Below are positions 1 through 9,977 of a DNA stretch of 64,000 bases, in pieces (positions within the stretch are counted from its first letter, which is position 1; each line of letters opens with the position of its first letter). Below the pieces are notes generated by a model. It made no database searches, was not told the origin of the DNA, and saw only the letters and a program-made list of their open reading frames with translations. A program made the position numbers and the translations under genes. Source of the stretch: Frigoribacterium sp. MEB024 (lineage in GTDB: Bacteria > Actinomycetota > Actinomycetes > Actinomycetales > Microbacteriaceae); the NCBI RefSeq assembly GCF_000878135.1, contig NZ_JXQZ01000099.1:29691-93690 (forward strand), read 5' to 3'.

Positions 1-156
1 TGCGGACTGGGGTGCTCCACCGGCCATCGGTGCCGACGAGGCGCCGGCCCCGTTCTGAGCTCCGGAGCGCCCCGTGCTCCCGGCCCGCGGGTCGGCACGC
101 CGTAGACTCGACACGGCTCGCCGACCCGCGGCCGCCACCCGCGACGAAGGGCACCT
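1..156. other. Left-edge intergenic stretch
   Basis: I see no convincing gene here; open frames on both strands are low-complexity GC-rich shadows. A TAGACT hexamer at 103-108 resembles the -10 used throughout this window and could drive the lipoprotein gene that begins at 157, leaving a leader of about 40 nt. No clear -35 is visible. Confidence 0.4.
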
Positions 157-618
157 GTGCACGGTTCGAGACCCCCACGCGGCCTGGGGCTCGCCGCGAT
201 CCTGCTGGCCGTGGCGGTCCCCCTCGCGGGCTGCACCTCGTCCCCCGAGCCGACGCCGACGACGCAGCCCACGGCGACGTCGACGGGCGCTCCGGCGTTC
301 TCGTCCGAGTCGACGACGGCCGAGGCGCTGGCCCACTTCGACGAGGTGAACGCGGCGACCGTCGCCGCGAACGCCCGCCCGGGCGGGCGCGCGGTCGTCG
401 ACGCGCTCGTGGCTGCGGGCTTCGACAAGTCGTCGATGCAGGTCACCGCCGACACGACCTCGATCGGCCGCGACGCCGACAGCGTGCAGTTCTCCGTGCT
501 CTGGGGTCAGGACTGCCTGATCGGGCAGGTCTCGGGCGCGGGGTACACGAGCCAGACGGCGCCGGTGCTCGGCACGGGCGCCTGCCTCGTGGGGTCGACC
601 CGAGCCATCGACTGGTGA
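157..618 (+). CDS. Small secreted lipoprotein (DUF6993-like)
   Basis: Predicted 153-residue lipoprotein with a GTG start. The N-terminus has a short basic stretch, a hydrophobic core and the lipobox LAGC near residue 26, so it should be lipidated and anchored on the outer face of the membrane. A Thr/Pro/Ser-rich linker follows, then a compact domain of about 100 residues with two cysteines (in QDCLIGQ and TGACLVG) that could form a disulfide. The domain resembles the actinobacterial DUF6993 family, from memory and not from a search; the function is unknown. It lies immediately upstream of ettA in the same orientation, but ettA has its own leaderless promoter. Confidence 0.75.
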   Translation: MHGSRPPRGLGLAAILLAVAVPLAGCTSSPEPTPTTQPTATSTGAPAFSSESTTAEALAHFDEVNAATVAANARPGGRAVVDALVAAGFDKSSMQVTADTTSIGRDADSVQFSVLWGQDCLIGQVSGAGYTSQTAPVLGTGACLVGSTRAIDW

Positions 619-642
619 CGTCGGGGGCGGGGCCCCGCCCGA

Positions 643-655
643 TAGACTCGCTGCC
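643..655 (+). promoter_or_regulatory. -10 of leaderless ettA transcript
   Basis: TAGACT at 643-648 lies 7 nt before the ettA ATG at 656. A transcript starting at the usual distance from a -10 would begin at or next to the start codon, and no Shine-Dalgarno is present. The same arrangement recurs at about ten other genes in this window. Confidence 0.55.
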
Positions 656-2341
<1,686 letters not shown>

Positions 2342-2357
2342 CCGGCACCCCACCGTC

Positions 2358-2831
2358 ATGACCCGCCTGCACGTGCCGACCCGAGTCCGCTGGAGCGATC
2401 TCGACGGGTACCGACACGTGAACAACGCGTCGATGCTGCGCCTCCTCGAGGAGGCGCGCATCGACGCGTTCTGGTCGGCCGACGGGGCGATCGACGAGCG
2501 GTCGTCGGCCGCCGTCCTCGACGGCAGCCCGAACGCCACGACGATGACGCTCATCGCCCGTCAAGAGCTCGAGTACCTGATCCCCATCCCGTACCTGCGG
2601 GCCCCACTCGACGTGCAGATCTGGGTCGGACGTCTCGGCGGAGCGAGCCTCGAGGTCTGCTACGAGGTCTGGTCGCCCGAGGGCGTCGAACCCCGGCAGC
2701 TGTTCACGAAGGCCGCCACCACGATCGTGCTCGTCGACTCGGCGACCGACCGGCCACGACGCATCTCGGACGTCGAGCGCGACGCCTGGTCACCGTTCGT
2801 CGAAGAGCCCCTCGCCTTTCGCCGGCGCTGA
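2358..2831 (+). CDS. Acyl-CoA thioesterase, hot-dog fold (4HBT)
   Basis: Protein of 157 residues starting at the ATG that gives MTRLHVPTRV; the upstream extension of the frame overlaps ettA and lacks family character. The segment RWSDLDGYRHVNNASMLRLL is the classic 4HBT thioesterase signature (W-x-D-D/x-GHVNN), with the catalytic Asp in SDLD. It probably hydrolyses acyl-CoA thioesters in the cytoplasm. It is probably cotranscribed with ettA (16-bp gap) and converges on tesB with only 16 bp between stops and no visible terminator hairpin. Substrate preference cannot be read from the sequence. Confidence 0.85.
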   Translation: MTRLHVPTRVRWSDLDGYRHVNNASMLRLLEEARIDAFWSADGAIDERSSAAVLDGSPNATTMTLIARQELEYLIPIPYLRAPLDVQIWVGRLGGASLEVCYEVWSPEGVEPRQLFTKAATTIVLVDSATDRPRRISDVERDAWSPFVEEPLAFRRR

Positions 2832-2847
2832 CCCGGCACGCGTCCCG

Positions 2848-3717
2848 TCAGCCTCGCGGCACCCGAACCATGCCCTCTTGCGCGACGCTCGCCACGAGCG
2901 TGCCCGCGCGGTCGTAGATGCGACCGAGCGAGAGCCCGCGGCCACCGACCGCGTTGGGGCTCTCTTGCACGTAGAGCAGCCACTCGTCGACCCGCGCGGG
3001 GCGGTGCCACCACATGGCGTGGTCGAGGCTCGCGACCTTGAGGCCGGGGGTGACGAACGCGACGCCGTGGCGGCGGTAGATCGGTTCGAGCAGGGTGTAG
3101 TCGCTGGCGTAGAGCAGGGCGGCGCGGTGGAGGTCGGCGTCGTCGGGCAGCGGTCCCGTCGCCTTGAGCCAGACGGCCTGGTGGGCGACGTGGTCGCCCT
3201 CGACGCTGAAGAACACGGGCGACGGCACGTGACGCATGTCGAACGGGCGCCGCGCCCACGACTGGGCGACGGGGTTGTCGACGGCCGACAGCAGTTCGGC
3301 GTCGCTCGGGACGTCCTCGGGGTCGGGCAGCCCGGTGGGCATGTCGACCTGGTGGTCGAGCCCCTCGTCGGGGGTCTGGAAGGACGCGATCATCGAGAAG
3401 ATCGGCACCCCGTCCTGCGAGGCCTGGGTGCGCCGGGTCGCGAACGAGCGGCCGTCGTGGATGCGGTCGACCGTGAACGTGATGGGGATGGTGAGGTCGC
3501 CGGGCCGCAGGAAGTACGAGTGCAGCGAATGGACGTCGCGTCCACCGCCGACGGTGCGCTGGGCGGCCACGAGGGCCTGTGCCGCGACCTGTCCGCCGAA
3601 CACGCGACCGAGCGGCTCGGGTTGTGACCCCCCGGTGAAGACGTCCTGCCCGCCGACGTTGCCCGCTGGCGAGAGGTCGAGGGTGGACAGCAGGCTCTGC
3701 AGCGGATCGACGGTCAC
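2848..3717 (-). CDS. tesB: Acyl-CoA thioesterase II (TesB-like)
   Basis: A 289-residue double hot-dog thioesterase of usual TesB length. Typical features are GRVFGGQVAAQALVAA near residue 40, HSLHSYFLRPGD near 62-75, and the C-terminal half with SLDHAMWWHRP and the late GLSLGRIYDRAG. It hydrolyses medium/long acyl-CoAs in the cytoplasm. The start is a GTG whose -10 (TAAACT, read on the minus strand at 3725-3730) lies 7 nt upstream, so the message is probably leaderless. It is divergent from the gene at 3739 and the two -10 elements overlap. Confidence 0.92.
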   Translation of the reverse strand: MTVDPLQSLLSTLDLSPAGNVGGQDVFTGGSQPEPLGRVFGGQVAAQALVAAQRTVGGGRDVHSLHSYFLRPGDLTIPITFTVDRIHDGRSFATRRTQASQDGVPIFSMIASFQTPDEGLDHQVDMPTGLPDPEDVPSDAELLSAVDNPVAQSWARRPFDMRHVPSPVFFSVEGDHVAHQAVWLKATGPLPDDADLHRAALLYASDYTLLEPIYRRHGVAFVTPGLKVASLDHAMWWHRPARVDEWLLYVQESPNAVGGRGLSLGRIYDRAGTLVASVAQEGMVRVPRG

Positions 3718-3723
3718 CCGATG

Positions 3724-3730
3724 TAGTTTA
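3724..3730. promoter_or_regulatory. Overlapping divergent -10 elements
   Basis: The seven bases TAGTTTA read TAGTTT on the plus strand, 9 nt before the ATG at 3739, and TAAACT on the minus strand, 7 nt before the tesB GTG at 3717. One near-palindromic element may serve as -10 in both directions. This is read by eye; no start-site data. Confidence 0.45.
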
Positions 3731-3738
3731 GGGGGCCG

Positions 3739-4410
3739 ATGAACGACGCATTCACCCTCCCCGACTCCCTGTCCCTCAGCGATCTCGCGACCTATCTCGG
3801 GCGTGCGGGCCGGGTCGAGGACGGCTCGGTCCGGCTCATCGCCGGCTCGGGCGTCCTCGCCGTCTACGTCGCCGTCTTCTACCCGATGGGGCTGCTCGAC
3901 TCGAGCCCCACGGTGCTCGGACTGCGCACCTTCCAGCTCGACGACCGTCCCGAGTTCGACGCCGTGGTGCCGGTCCGGTCGTTGAAAGAGCGCCTCGTGC
4001 GCCTGCAGAACGACGTCGTCGACCCGACCGCGCCCGTCACCGTGTCCGTGCCCGCCACGGTCAACACGGTGACCTGGGCGGCCATCTCACCGCCGCGGGG
4101 CGGCTGGGCACGGCTCGAACCGATCGAGTCCGACCGCCTCCGCTCGACGGCCGAGGCGGGCATCGCCCGCGTCGCCGAGGCGATCCCGACGGGCACGGGC
4201 GAGCAGATCGTGCACCGGGTGAGGGCCGACGTGTGGTCGGCACCCGTCGAGGGCGCCGAGGGAGTCCCCGCCGGTGCCGGCTTCGGTGCGCTCAGCCTCG
4301 GCTTCCTCGACGGCGAGGACGAGGTCGCCGTCTTCGAGACGGGCACCTGGACGCGCCTCACGACGCCCAAGGGCCACGTCCTCGTCAAGCGGCGGTCGTC
4401 CCTGCTCTGA
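3739..4410 (+). CDS. Conserved hypothetical protein, 223 aa
   Basis: I do not recognise this protein. It has no signal peptide and at most a weakly hydrophobic stretch (SGVLAVYVAVFYPMG, about 37-51). The remainder is mixed alpha/beta with a balanced amino-acid composition typical of a real cytoplasmic protein. It starts with MNDAFTLPDSLSL and ends with basic residues (LVKRRSSLL). It is divergent from tesB through a shared promoter, and its stop lies 15 bp from the convergent haemoglobin gene. Codon use matches its neighbours. Function unknown. Confidence 0.7.
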   Translation: MNDAFTLPDSLSLSDLATYLGRAGRVEDGSVRLIAGSGVLAVYVAVFYPMGLLDSSPTVLGLRTFQLDDRPEFDAVVPVRSLKERLVRLQNDVVDPTAPVTVSVPATVNTVTWAAISPPRGGWARLEPIESDRLRSTAEAGIARVAEAIPTGTGEQIVHRVRADVWSAPVEGAEGVPAGAGFGALSLGFLDGEDEVAVFETGTWTRLTTPKGHVLVKRRSSLL

Positions 4411-4425
4411 CGCGGTCCGCGGTCG

Positions 4426-4911
4426 TCAGCGCTCGAACGTGTTGACCATGGCCTGGGCGGCGCGGTCGAGGTAACCCCAGAGCATCGCGTCGTCGAGGGG
4501 TGCGAGTTCGAGTTCGTCGACGGCCACCCGCATGTGCTGCAGCCAGTGGTCACGCGCCTCGGGCGTCACCCGGAACGGCATGTGCCGCATGCGCAGGCGG
4601 GGGTGCCCGCGCTCCTGGCTGTAGGTGGTGGGCCCACCCCAGTACTGCTCGAGGAACCCCGTCAAGCGCTGGATCGCGCCCTCGAGATCGGCCTCGGGAT
4701 ACATCGGCCAGAGCACCTCGTCGGTCCGGACGCCCTCGTAGAAGCGACGGACCAACTTCTCGAAGGTCGGCCGCCCGCCGATCTGCTGCCAGAAGTTGCC
4801 CTGGGCGGCGTCGTCACCGAGACCCCGCCGGACGGTGACCGGCACGGCCGACGGCGGGGGAGTCACGGGCTGCGCGGTGGACGGGCGTGGCGTCAGCGGG
4901 ATGTCGGTCAC
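4426..4911 (-). CDS. glbO: Truncated haemoglobin, group II (HbO type)
   Basis: Protein of 161 residues. After a Pro/Thr-rich N-terminal extension of about 40 residues comes a 2/2 globin fold: FWQQIGGRPTFEKLVRRFYEG (helices A-B), the F-helix region with HPRLRMRHMPF carrying the proximal His, and HWLQHM with the Trp G8 that marks group II globins. Such proteins bind O2/NO at haem and are thought to support respiration or NO detoxification. The GTG start overlaps the mscS stop (GTGA), so translation is probably coupled. A later in-frame start without the extension is possible. Confidence 0.88.
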   Translation of the reverse strand: MTDIPLTPRPSTAQPVTPPPSAVPVTVRRGLGDDAAQGNFWQQIGGRPTFEKLVRRFYEGVRTDEVLWPMYPEADLEGAIQRLTGFLEQYWGGPTTYSQERGHPRLRMRHMPFRVTPEARDHWLQHMRVAVDELELAPLDDAMLWGYLDRAAQAMVNTFER

Positions 4912-5909
4912 TTGCGCTTGCTCCGCGGCACGTGGGGCGTCGGCACCGTGCGCGGCGCCCGGGCGCCCTGGACCGAGGAGGCGCTGTCGAAGCCGGTCAG
5001 GACGACGCTCGTCAACGAGGGCAGCACGATGTCCATGGCGTCCAGGGTCTTCTTGAGGCGCGACCGCAGCTCGCGGTCGACGTTGTCGCGATCGGAGGAC
5101 CTGGTCTTGGCGACGATGCGGATCACCACGTGTTCCTCGGAGATCGACTGGATGCCCCAGACCTCGGGCTGGTCGATGATGGCGCGCTTCCACTTGGGGA
5201 TCGCCGCGAGCTCGTTGGCCGTGTTCAGCATGGCGTCCTGCACCTGGTCGACGTCGGCGGAGTACGGGACGGCGAGGTCGATGACCACCCGCGTCCAGCC
5301 CTGCGACATGTTGCCCACGCGCAGGATCTCGCCGTTGCGCACGAACCACAGCACGCCGTTGACGTCGCGGACCTGCGTGACGCGGATGCCGACGGCCTCC
5401 ACGACACCGGCCGCGGGCCCGACGTCGACGACGTCGCCCACCCCCAGCTGGTCCTCGGCGACCATGAAGATGCCGTTGAGCATGTCTTTCACGATGTTCT
5501 GGGCACCGAATGCGAGACCCGCCCCCACGACCCCGGCGGCGCTGACGATGGCGACGGCGTTGAAGTTGAGCTCGCCGAGGATCAAGACGAGCGCGATGCC
5601 CGCGACGACGACCGTGACCACGTTGTTCAGCACGCTGCCGAGCGTGCGAGTGCGCTGCACGACCCGGACCGCCTGGAGGGGAGAGGCCATGAGGGCCTGC
5701 GTGTCGTCGACGTTCTGCTTGCGTTTGATGCCGTTCACGACCTGGTCGACGACCCGACGGATCGTGAAGTGCAGGGCGACGCGCAACAACACCGCGACGA
5801 GCAGGATCGCGACGATCCGGATGGGAACGCGCCACATCGTCCAGAACGCCTCCCAGTCGAAGGCGATCGGGGCGGCGGGGTCGGTGGCAGCTGCGAGGAG
5901 GAGGTCCAT
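4908..5909 (-). CDS. mscS: MscS-family mechanosensitive channel
   Basis: Protein of 333 residues with three predicted transmembrane helices (about 25-47, 88-108, 115-145). The third has the Gly/Ala-rich pore-lining pattern followed by AFGAQNIVKDMLNGIF, characteristic of MscS TM3. The soluble beta and alpha/beta vestibule domain follows (GVGDVVDVGPAAGVVE onward). It should open on membrane tension to release solutes during hypo-osmotic shock. The C-terminus is basic and low in complexity. It is first in a two-gene unit with glbO (4-bp overlap). The start is the first ATG; no clear Shine-Dalgarno is seen. Confidence 0.9.
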   Translation of the reverse strand: MDLLLAAATDPAAPIAFDWEAFWTMWRVPIRIVAILLVAVLLRVALHFTIRRVVDQVVNGIKRKQNVDDTQALMASPLQAVRVVQRTRTLGSVLNNVVTVVVAGIALVLILGELNFNAVAIVSAAGVVGAGLAFGAQNIVKDMLNGIFMVAEDQLGVGDVVDVGPAAGVVEAVGIRVTQVRDVNGVLWFVRNGEILRVGNMSQGWTRVVIDLAVPYSADVDQVQDAMLNTANELAAIPKWKRAIIDQPEVWGIQSISEEHVVIRIVAKTRSSDRDNVDRELRSRLKKTLDAMDIVLPSLTSVVLTGFDSASSVQGARAPRTVPTPHVPRSKRK

Positions 5910-5968
5910 ATGAGCGACAAGTCAAGCACGCCGCCGCGACCCCACCCGGGAGGCGCCTGGACGCCGGA

Positions 5969-5997
5969 ACGGCGGGCCCTGTGAGAGGGCCCGCCGT
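5969..5997 (-). terminator. Hairpin downstream of pepN
   Basis: A perfect 12-bp stem (ACGGCGGGCCCT / AGGGCCCGCCGT) with a 5-nt loop lies about 40 bp beyond the pepN stop. There is no clear U-tract, as is common for high-GC actinobacterial terminators. Confidence 0.6.
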
Positions 5998-6037
5998 CCG
6001 GGTCGTTCGTCGGGTCGTCGTGCGACCCGGGGCGCGA

Positions 6038-8578
6038 CTACTGCTGGTCGACCGCCTGCACCCGCAGGGCCCGCTCGACGCCCGCGACGCTCTCGCTCAC
6101 GATGCGGCGCAGGGCCGGCGTCTCGGGGTTCGCCTCGAGCCACGCGTAGGACGCGTCGACGAGCGCCTGGTCGGCGAGGCCGGCCGGGTACAGCCCCGAG
6201 ACGAGGGTGTCGGCGATGTGGTAGCTGCGCGACTCCCAGATGCCGGTGAGCGACGAGAAGTAGCGCTCGACGAGCGGCTGCAGGATCGCCGGGTCGTTCG
6301 TGTGCTGGTACCCGAGGGTCGTCGCCCGGACGATGGCGTTGGGCTGTTCGGCGCTGTCGACGACCGACGCGAAGGCGGCGAGCTTGCCCTCGGTGGTCGC
6401 GATCGTCGCACGGGCCCGTGCGGCCGCCTGGGCACCGTTCGCCGTGTTGTCCTCGGCGAGGGCGGCGTCGATCTCGGCCTCGCCGGCACCGCCGACGAGC
6501 ACGAGGCCCTCGAGCAGCTGCCAGCGCAGGTCGGTGTCGACGGTGAGGCCCTCGAGGGCGAGCGATCCGTCGAGTAGACCGGCCAGCGCCTCCTCGTGCG
6601 CCTCGGTGGACGCGATCGCGGCGAAGAAGGTGACGAACTGGAACTGTGCGTCGGATCCGGCCTCGGCGCCTTGGGCCAGGGCCCAGAGGCCGTCGCCGAC
6701 CTCGGTGATCGTGGAGGCGCGGCGTGCGGGTGCGACGTAGCTGCGGGCGGTCTGCAGCAGCTGCGAGAGCGTGGTGCGGATCGTCGTCGACTCGGTCTCG
6801 GTCGCGATGTTGTCGAGCACGAGTCGCACGTAGTCCGAGGCCGAGGTCTCGGCGTCGCGCGTCGCGTCCCAGACCGAGCCCCAGACGAGGGCACGGGCCA
6901 GCGGGTTCGAGATCGTCGACAGGTGCGCGATCGCGGTGGCGAGCGACACCTCGTCGAGGCGGATCTTCGCGTAGGCGAGGTCGTCGTCGTTGATCAGCAC
7001 GAGGTCGCCGCGCTTCAGGCCGACCAGCTCGGGCACCTCGGTGCGGGTGCCGTCGACGTCGATCTCGACGCGGTCGGTGCGCACCAGGGCGTCGCCCTGC
7101 AGAGCGTAGAGGCCGATGGCGAGGCGGTGCGGGCGGATGGTGGGGTGGTCGGCCGGGGCCTCTTGCAACACGGCGAACGACGTGATGACGCCGTCGTCGT
7201 CGACGTCGAGCTCGGGACGCAGCGTGTTGACGCCCGCGGTCTCGAGCCAGAGCTTCGACCAGCTGGTCAGCTCGCGGCCCGAGGTCGCCTCGAGCTCGAC
7301 GAGCAGGTCGCCCAGCTCGGTGTTGGAGTGGTGGTGCTTCTTGAAGTACGCGGCGACGCCGGCGTAGAAGGCGTCGATGCCCACCCAGGCGACGAGCTGC
7401 TTCAGCACCGACCCGCCCTTCGCGTAGGTGATGCCGTCGAAGTTGACCTGCACGTCTTCGAGGTCGGTGATCGTGGCCACGACGGGGTGGGTCGAGGGCA
7501 GCTGGTCCTGGCGGTAGGCCCAGCTCTTCTCCATCGCCTGGAAGGTGGTCCAGGCCTCGGTCCACTCGGTCGCCTCGGCGGTCGAGATGGTCGAGGCCCA
7601 CTCGGCGAATGACTCGTTCAGCCAGAGGTCGTTCCACCACTTCATCGTGACGAGGTCGCCGAACCACATGTGGGCGAGCTCGTGCAGGATCGTGACGACG
7701 CGGCGTTCCTTGATGGCGTCGGTCACCTTGCTGCGGAAGACGTAGGTCTCGACGAAGGTGACGGCACCCGCGTTCTCCATGGCGCCGGCGTTGAACTCGG
7801 GCACGAAGAGCTGGTCGTACTTCTCGAACGGGTACGCGTAGTCGAACTTGTCCTCGTAGTAGGCGAAGCCCTGACGGGTCTTCTCGAAGATGTAGTCGGC
7901 GTCGAGGTACTCCGTGAGCGAGCGACGCGTGAAGATGCCGAGCGGGATCGTGCGGCCGTCGGAGCTGGTGAGGTCGCTGCGGACGACGTCGTACGGGCCG
8001 GCGATGATCGCCGTGACGTAGCTCGAGAGCACGGGCGTGGGCGAGAACGTCCAGGTGCCGGTCTCGCCGTCGACGACGGGGTCGGGGGTGGTCTGGTTGC
8101 TGACGACCTGCCAGCGTGCGGGCGCGGTGACCGTGAACTGGAACGTCGCCTTGAGGTCGGGCTGCTCGAAGACCGCGAAGACGCGGCGGCTGTCGGGCAC
8201 CTCGAACTGCGAGTAGAGGTAGACCTCGCCGTCGACCGGGTCGACGAAGCGGTGCAGGCCCTCGCCGGTGTTGGTGTACTCGGCGTCGGCGACGACCTCG
8301 AGCACGTTGTCGGCGGCCAGCTCGGCGAGCTGGATGCGGACGCCGTCGGAGACCGCGTCGACGTCGAGCGCGGTGCCGTTGAGGGTCACCGAGTGCACGG
8401 TGCGGGTGAGCGCGTCGATGAACGTCGACGCGCCGGGGGTGGCGGTGAAGCGCACGGTGGTCGAGCTGCCGAACACCTCGTCGCCACGGGTCAGGTCGAG
8501 GGCGATCTCGTACGACTGGACGTCGACGACGCTCTTGCGCTCTTGCGCCTCGACGCGGGTGAGGTTCTCTCCGGGCAC
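6038..8578 (-). CDS. pepN: Aminopeptidase N (M1 family)
   Basis: Cytoplasmic zinc aminopeptidase of about 846 residues when started at the GTG that yields (V/M)PGENLTRVEAQERK, with GGAG five bases upstream; the longer frame upstream is out of family. Motifs: the substrate-anchoring GAMEN box (NAGAMENAGAVTF, about 265) and the zinc motif HELAHMWFGD with the third ligand in NESFAEW (about 297-320). The C-terminal half is the helical ERAP1-like domain. It releases N-terminal residues from peptides and supplies amino acids downstream of Clp and oligopeptidases. It is divergent from the DsbA-fold gene at 8670. Confidence 0.95.
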   Translation of the reverse strand: MPGENLTRVEAQERKSVVDVQSYEIALDLTRGDEVFGSSTTVRFTATPGASTFIDALTRTVHSVTLNGTALDVDAVSDGVRIQLAELAADNVLEVVADAEYTNTGEGLHRFVDPVDGEVYLYSQFEVPDSRRVFAVFEQPDLKATFQFTVTAPARWQVVSNQTTPDPVVDGETGTWTFSPTPVLSSYVTAIIAGPYDVVRSDLTSSDGRTIPLGIFTRRSLTEYLDADYIFEKTRQGFAYYEDKFDYAYPFEKYDQLFVPEFNAGAMENAGAVTFVETYVFRSKVTDAIKERRVVTILHELAHMWFGDLVTMKWWNDLWLNESFAEWASTISTAEATEWTEAWTTFQAMEKSWAYRQDQLPSTHPVVATITDLEDVQVNFDGITYAKGGSVLKQLVAWVGIDAFYAGVAAYFKKHHHSNTELGDLLVELEATSGRELTSWSKLWLETAGVNTLRPELDVDDDGVITSFAVLQEAPADHPTIRPHRLAIGLYALQGDALVRTDRVEIDVDGTRTEVPELVGLKRGDLVLINDDDLAYAKIRLDEVSLATAIAHLSTISNPLARALVWGSVWDATRDAETSASDYVRLVLDNIATETESTTIRTTLSQLLQTARSYVAPARRASTITEVGDGLWALAQGAEAGSDAQFQFVTFFAAIASTEAHEEALAGLLDGSLALEGLTVDTDLRWQLLEGLVLVGGAGEAEIDAALAEDNTANGAQAAARARATIATTEGKLAAFASVVDSAEQPNAIVRATTLGYQHTNDPAILQPLVERYFSSLTGIWESRSYHIADTLVSGLYPAGLADQALVDASYAWLEANPETPALRRIVSESVAGVERALRVQAVDQQ

Positions 8579-8669
8579 GCTGGCTCCATCCGTCTGGGGG
8601 GTGAGGGGGGACTCGTGGTCCGCTGAGAGCCTAGACCGGCTGTACGACACCGGGGTGTTGACTGAGGGC

Positions 8670-9296
8670 ATGACCGACACCCCCGTCCCCGCGCCCCACA
8701 CCGTCGTCGACTTCTGGTTCGACCCCTCGTGCCCCTGGGCCTGGATGACCAGTCGTTGGGTCGACGAGGTCGCGAAGCACCGCGACCTCGACGTCACCTT
8801 CCACGTCATGAGCCTCGCGGTGCTCAACGAGGAGAACGACGTCAGCGACGAGTACAAGGCGAACTTCGCCCGCATGCTGCGCTACACGCGTCTCGTCACG
8901 GCGGCGGGCGAGCTCCACGGTCAGCAGATCGTCAAGCCCCTCTACGACGCCCTGGGCGCCCGCATCCACCACGAGGGCGAGAAGGACGGCGACGTCGTCA
9001 TCGCCGGTGCCGTGGCCGAGGTCGGACTGCCCGCCGAGTTCGCGCGGTACGCCGACGGTGACGAGTTCGACGAGCAGATGCGCGCCAGCCACTTCGACGG
9101 CATCGGCCGCGTCGGTCAGGACGTCGGCACCCCCGTCATCGCCGTCGACGGCGTGGCCTTCTTCGGCCCCGTCATCTCGCCCGCGCCGAAGGGCGACGAG
9201 GCCGTGCGCCTCTGGGACGGCGTCGTCGCCGTGGCGTCGTACCCGGGGTTCTTCGAGATCAAGCGCTCTCGCACGGTCGGGCCGATCTTCGACTGA
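8670..9296 (+). CDS. DsbA-fold oxidoreductase, Rv2466c (mycothiol nitroreductase) type
   Basis: Protein of 208 residues with the hallmark FWFDPSCPWAWMTSRW near residues 12-27, matching the actinobacterial Rv2466c family of thioredoxin/DsbA-fold enzymes that work with mycothiol. The family member studied in mycobacteria has a CPWC active site; here it reads CPWA, so only the nucleophilic cysteine remains. A cis-Pro region (VGTPVIAVDGVAFFGP, about 150-165) is present. No signal peptide, so cytoplasmic. The start ATG (MTDTPVPAP) fits the family N-terminus; upstream in-frame sequence belongs to the pepN promoter region. Confidence 0.82.
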   Translation: MTDTPVPAPHTVVDFWFDPSCPWAWMTSRWVDEVAKHRDLDVTFHVMSLAVLNEENDVSDEYKANFARMLRYTRLVTAAGELHGQQIVKPLYDALGARIHHEGEKDGDVVIAGAVAEVGLPAEFARYADGDEFDEQMRASHFDGIGRVGQDVGTPVIAVDGVAFFGPVISPAPKGDEAVRLWDGVVAVASYPGFFEIKRSRTVGPIFD

Positions 9297-9300
9297 GGAC

Positions 9301-9344
9301 CCGCGCCTCCTCGGGCCCCGACGACGGACCACGAGGAGGCGCGG
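9301..9344 (+). terminator. Hairpin made of inverted GGAGGCGCGG copies
   Basis: Perfect 13-bp arms (CCGCGCCTCCTCG at 9301-9313 and its complement at 9332-9344) flank an 18-nt loop just after the stop at 9296. Each arm contains one copy of the iterated 9-mer GGAGGCGCG. It probably acts as a terminator before rpiB. Confidence 0.65.
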
Positions 9345-9373
9345 TGCCGGTCGGCCCCGTCGTGGCCCGGTTC

Positions 9374-9386
9374 TAGGATGGTCACC
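9374..9386 (+). promoter_or_regulatory. -10 that decides the rpiB start
   Basis: TAGGAT at 9374-9379 overlaps the first candidate ATG (9378) and stands 7 nt before the second (9387). Transcription from this -10 would begin at about 9386-9387, which favours the second ATG and a leaderless message. Confidence 0.5.
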
Positions 9387-9872
9387 ATGCGCATCCACGT
9401 GGCGACCGATCACGCCGGCCTCGACTTCAGCACGACCGTCATCCAGCACCTCACCGACGCGGGCCACGACGTGACCGACCACGGTCCGACGAGCTACGAG
9501 CCGCTCGACGACTACCCCTCGTTCTGCATCGCGGCGGCGCGGGCGACCGTGCGTGACCAGCGTGCCGGTCACGAGGCGCTCGGAGTCGTCTTCGGCGGCT
9601 CGGGCAACGGCGAGCAGATCGCCGCGAACAAGGTCGAGGGCGTCCGGGCGGCCCTGGTCTGGAACGACTCGACCGCGAAGCTCGCCCGCCAGCACAACGA
9701 CGCCAACGTCATCGCGATCGGTGCACGTCAGCACACCGAGGCCGAGGCGCTCGCGTTCATCGACGCCTTCGTCGCCGAGCCGTTCAGCCACGACGAACGC
9801 CACGTGCGCCGCATCGCGCAGGTCGGCGAGTACGAGACCACGGGCGCGATCGCCGGTCACCCGGTCGACTGA
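9387..9872 (+). CDS. rpiB: Ribose-5-phosphate isomerase B-like sugar isomerase
   Basis: Protein of 161 residues of the RpiB/LacAB family. The N-terminus MRIHVATDHAGLDF carries the conserved Asp-His; GGSGNGEQIAANKVEGVRAA (about 70-89) is the phosphate/substrate loop; ARQHNDANVIAIGAR (about 98-112) contains the conserved HN. The residue usually acting as base (Cys in many RpiBs) is replaced by Ser in the GSGNGEQ segment, as in the actinobacterial subgroup. It would interconvert ribose-5-P and ribulose-5-P in the pentose phosphate pathway. A start 9 bp upstream is possible but disfavoured by the promoter position. Confidence 0.88.
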   Translation: MRIHVATDHAGLDFSTTVIQHLTDAGHDVTDHGPTSYEPLDDYPSFCIAAARATVRDQRAGHEALGVVFGGSGNGEQIAANKVEGVRAALVWNDSTAKLARQHNDANVIAIGARQHTEAEALAFIDAFVAEPFSHDERHVRRIAQVGEYETTGAIAGHPVD

Positions 9873-9977
9873 CGACGTAACGTCGAGAGCGGCGGGACCC
9901 CGACCGGGGCCTCGCCGCTCCGTCGTCTCCGCCGTCGAGCGCAAGACCGACACACCGACCACCAGAGAGGTGCCGCC

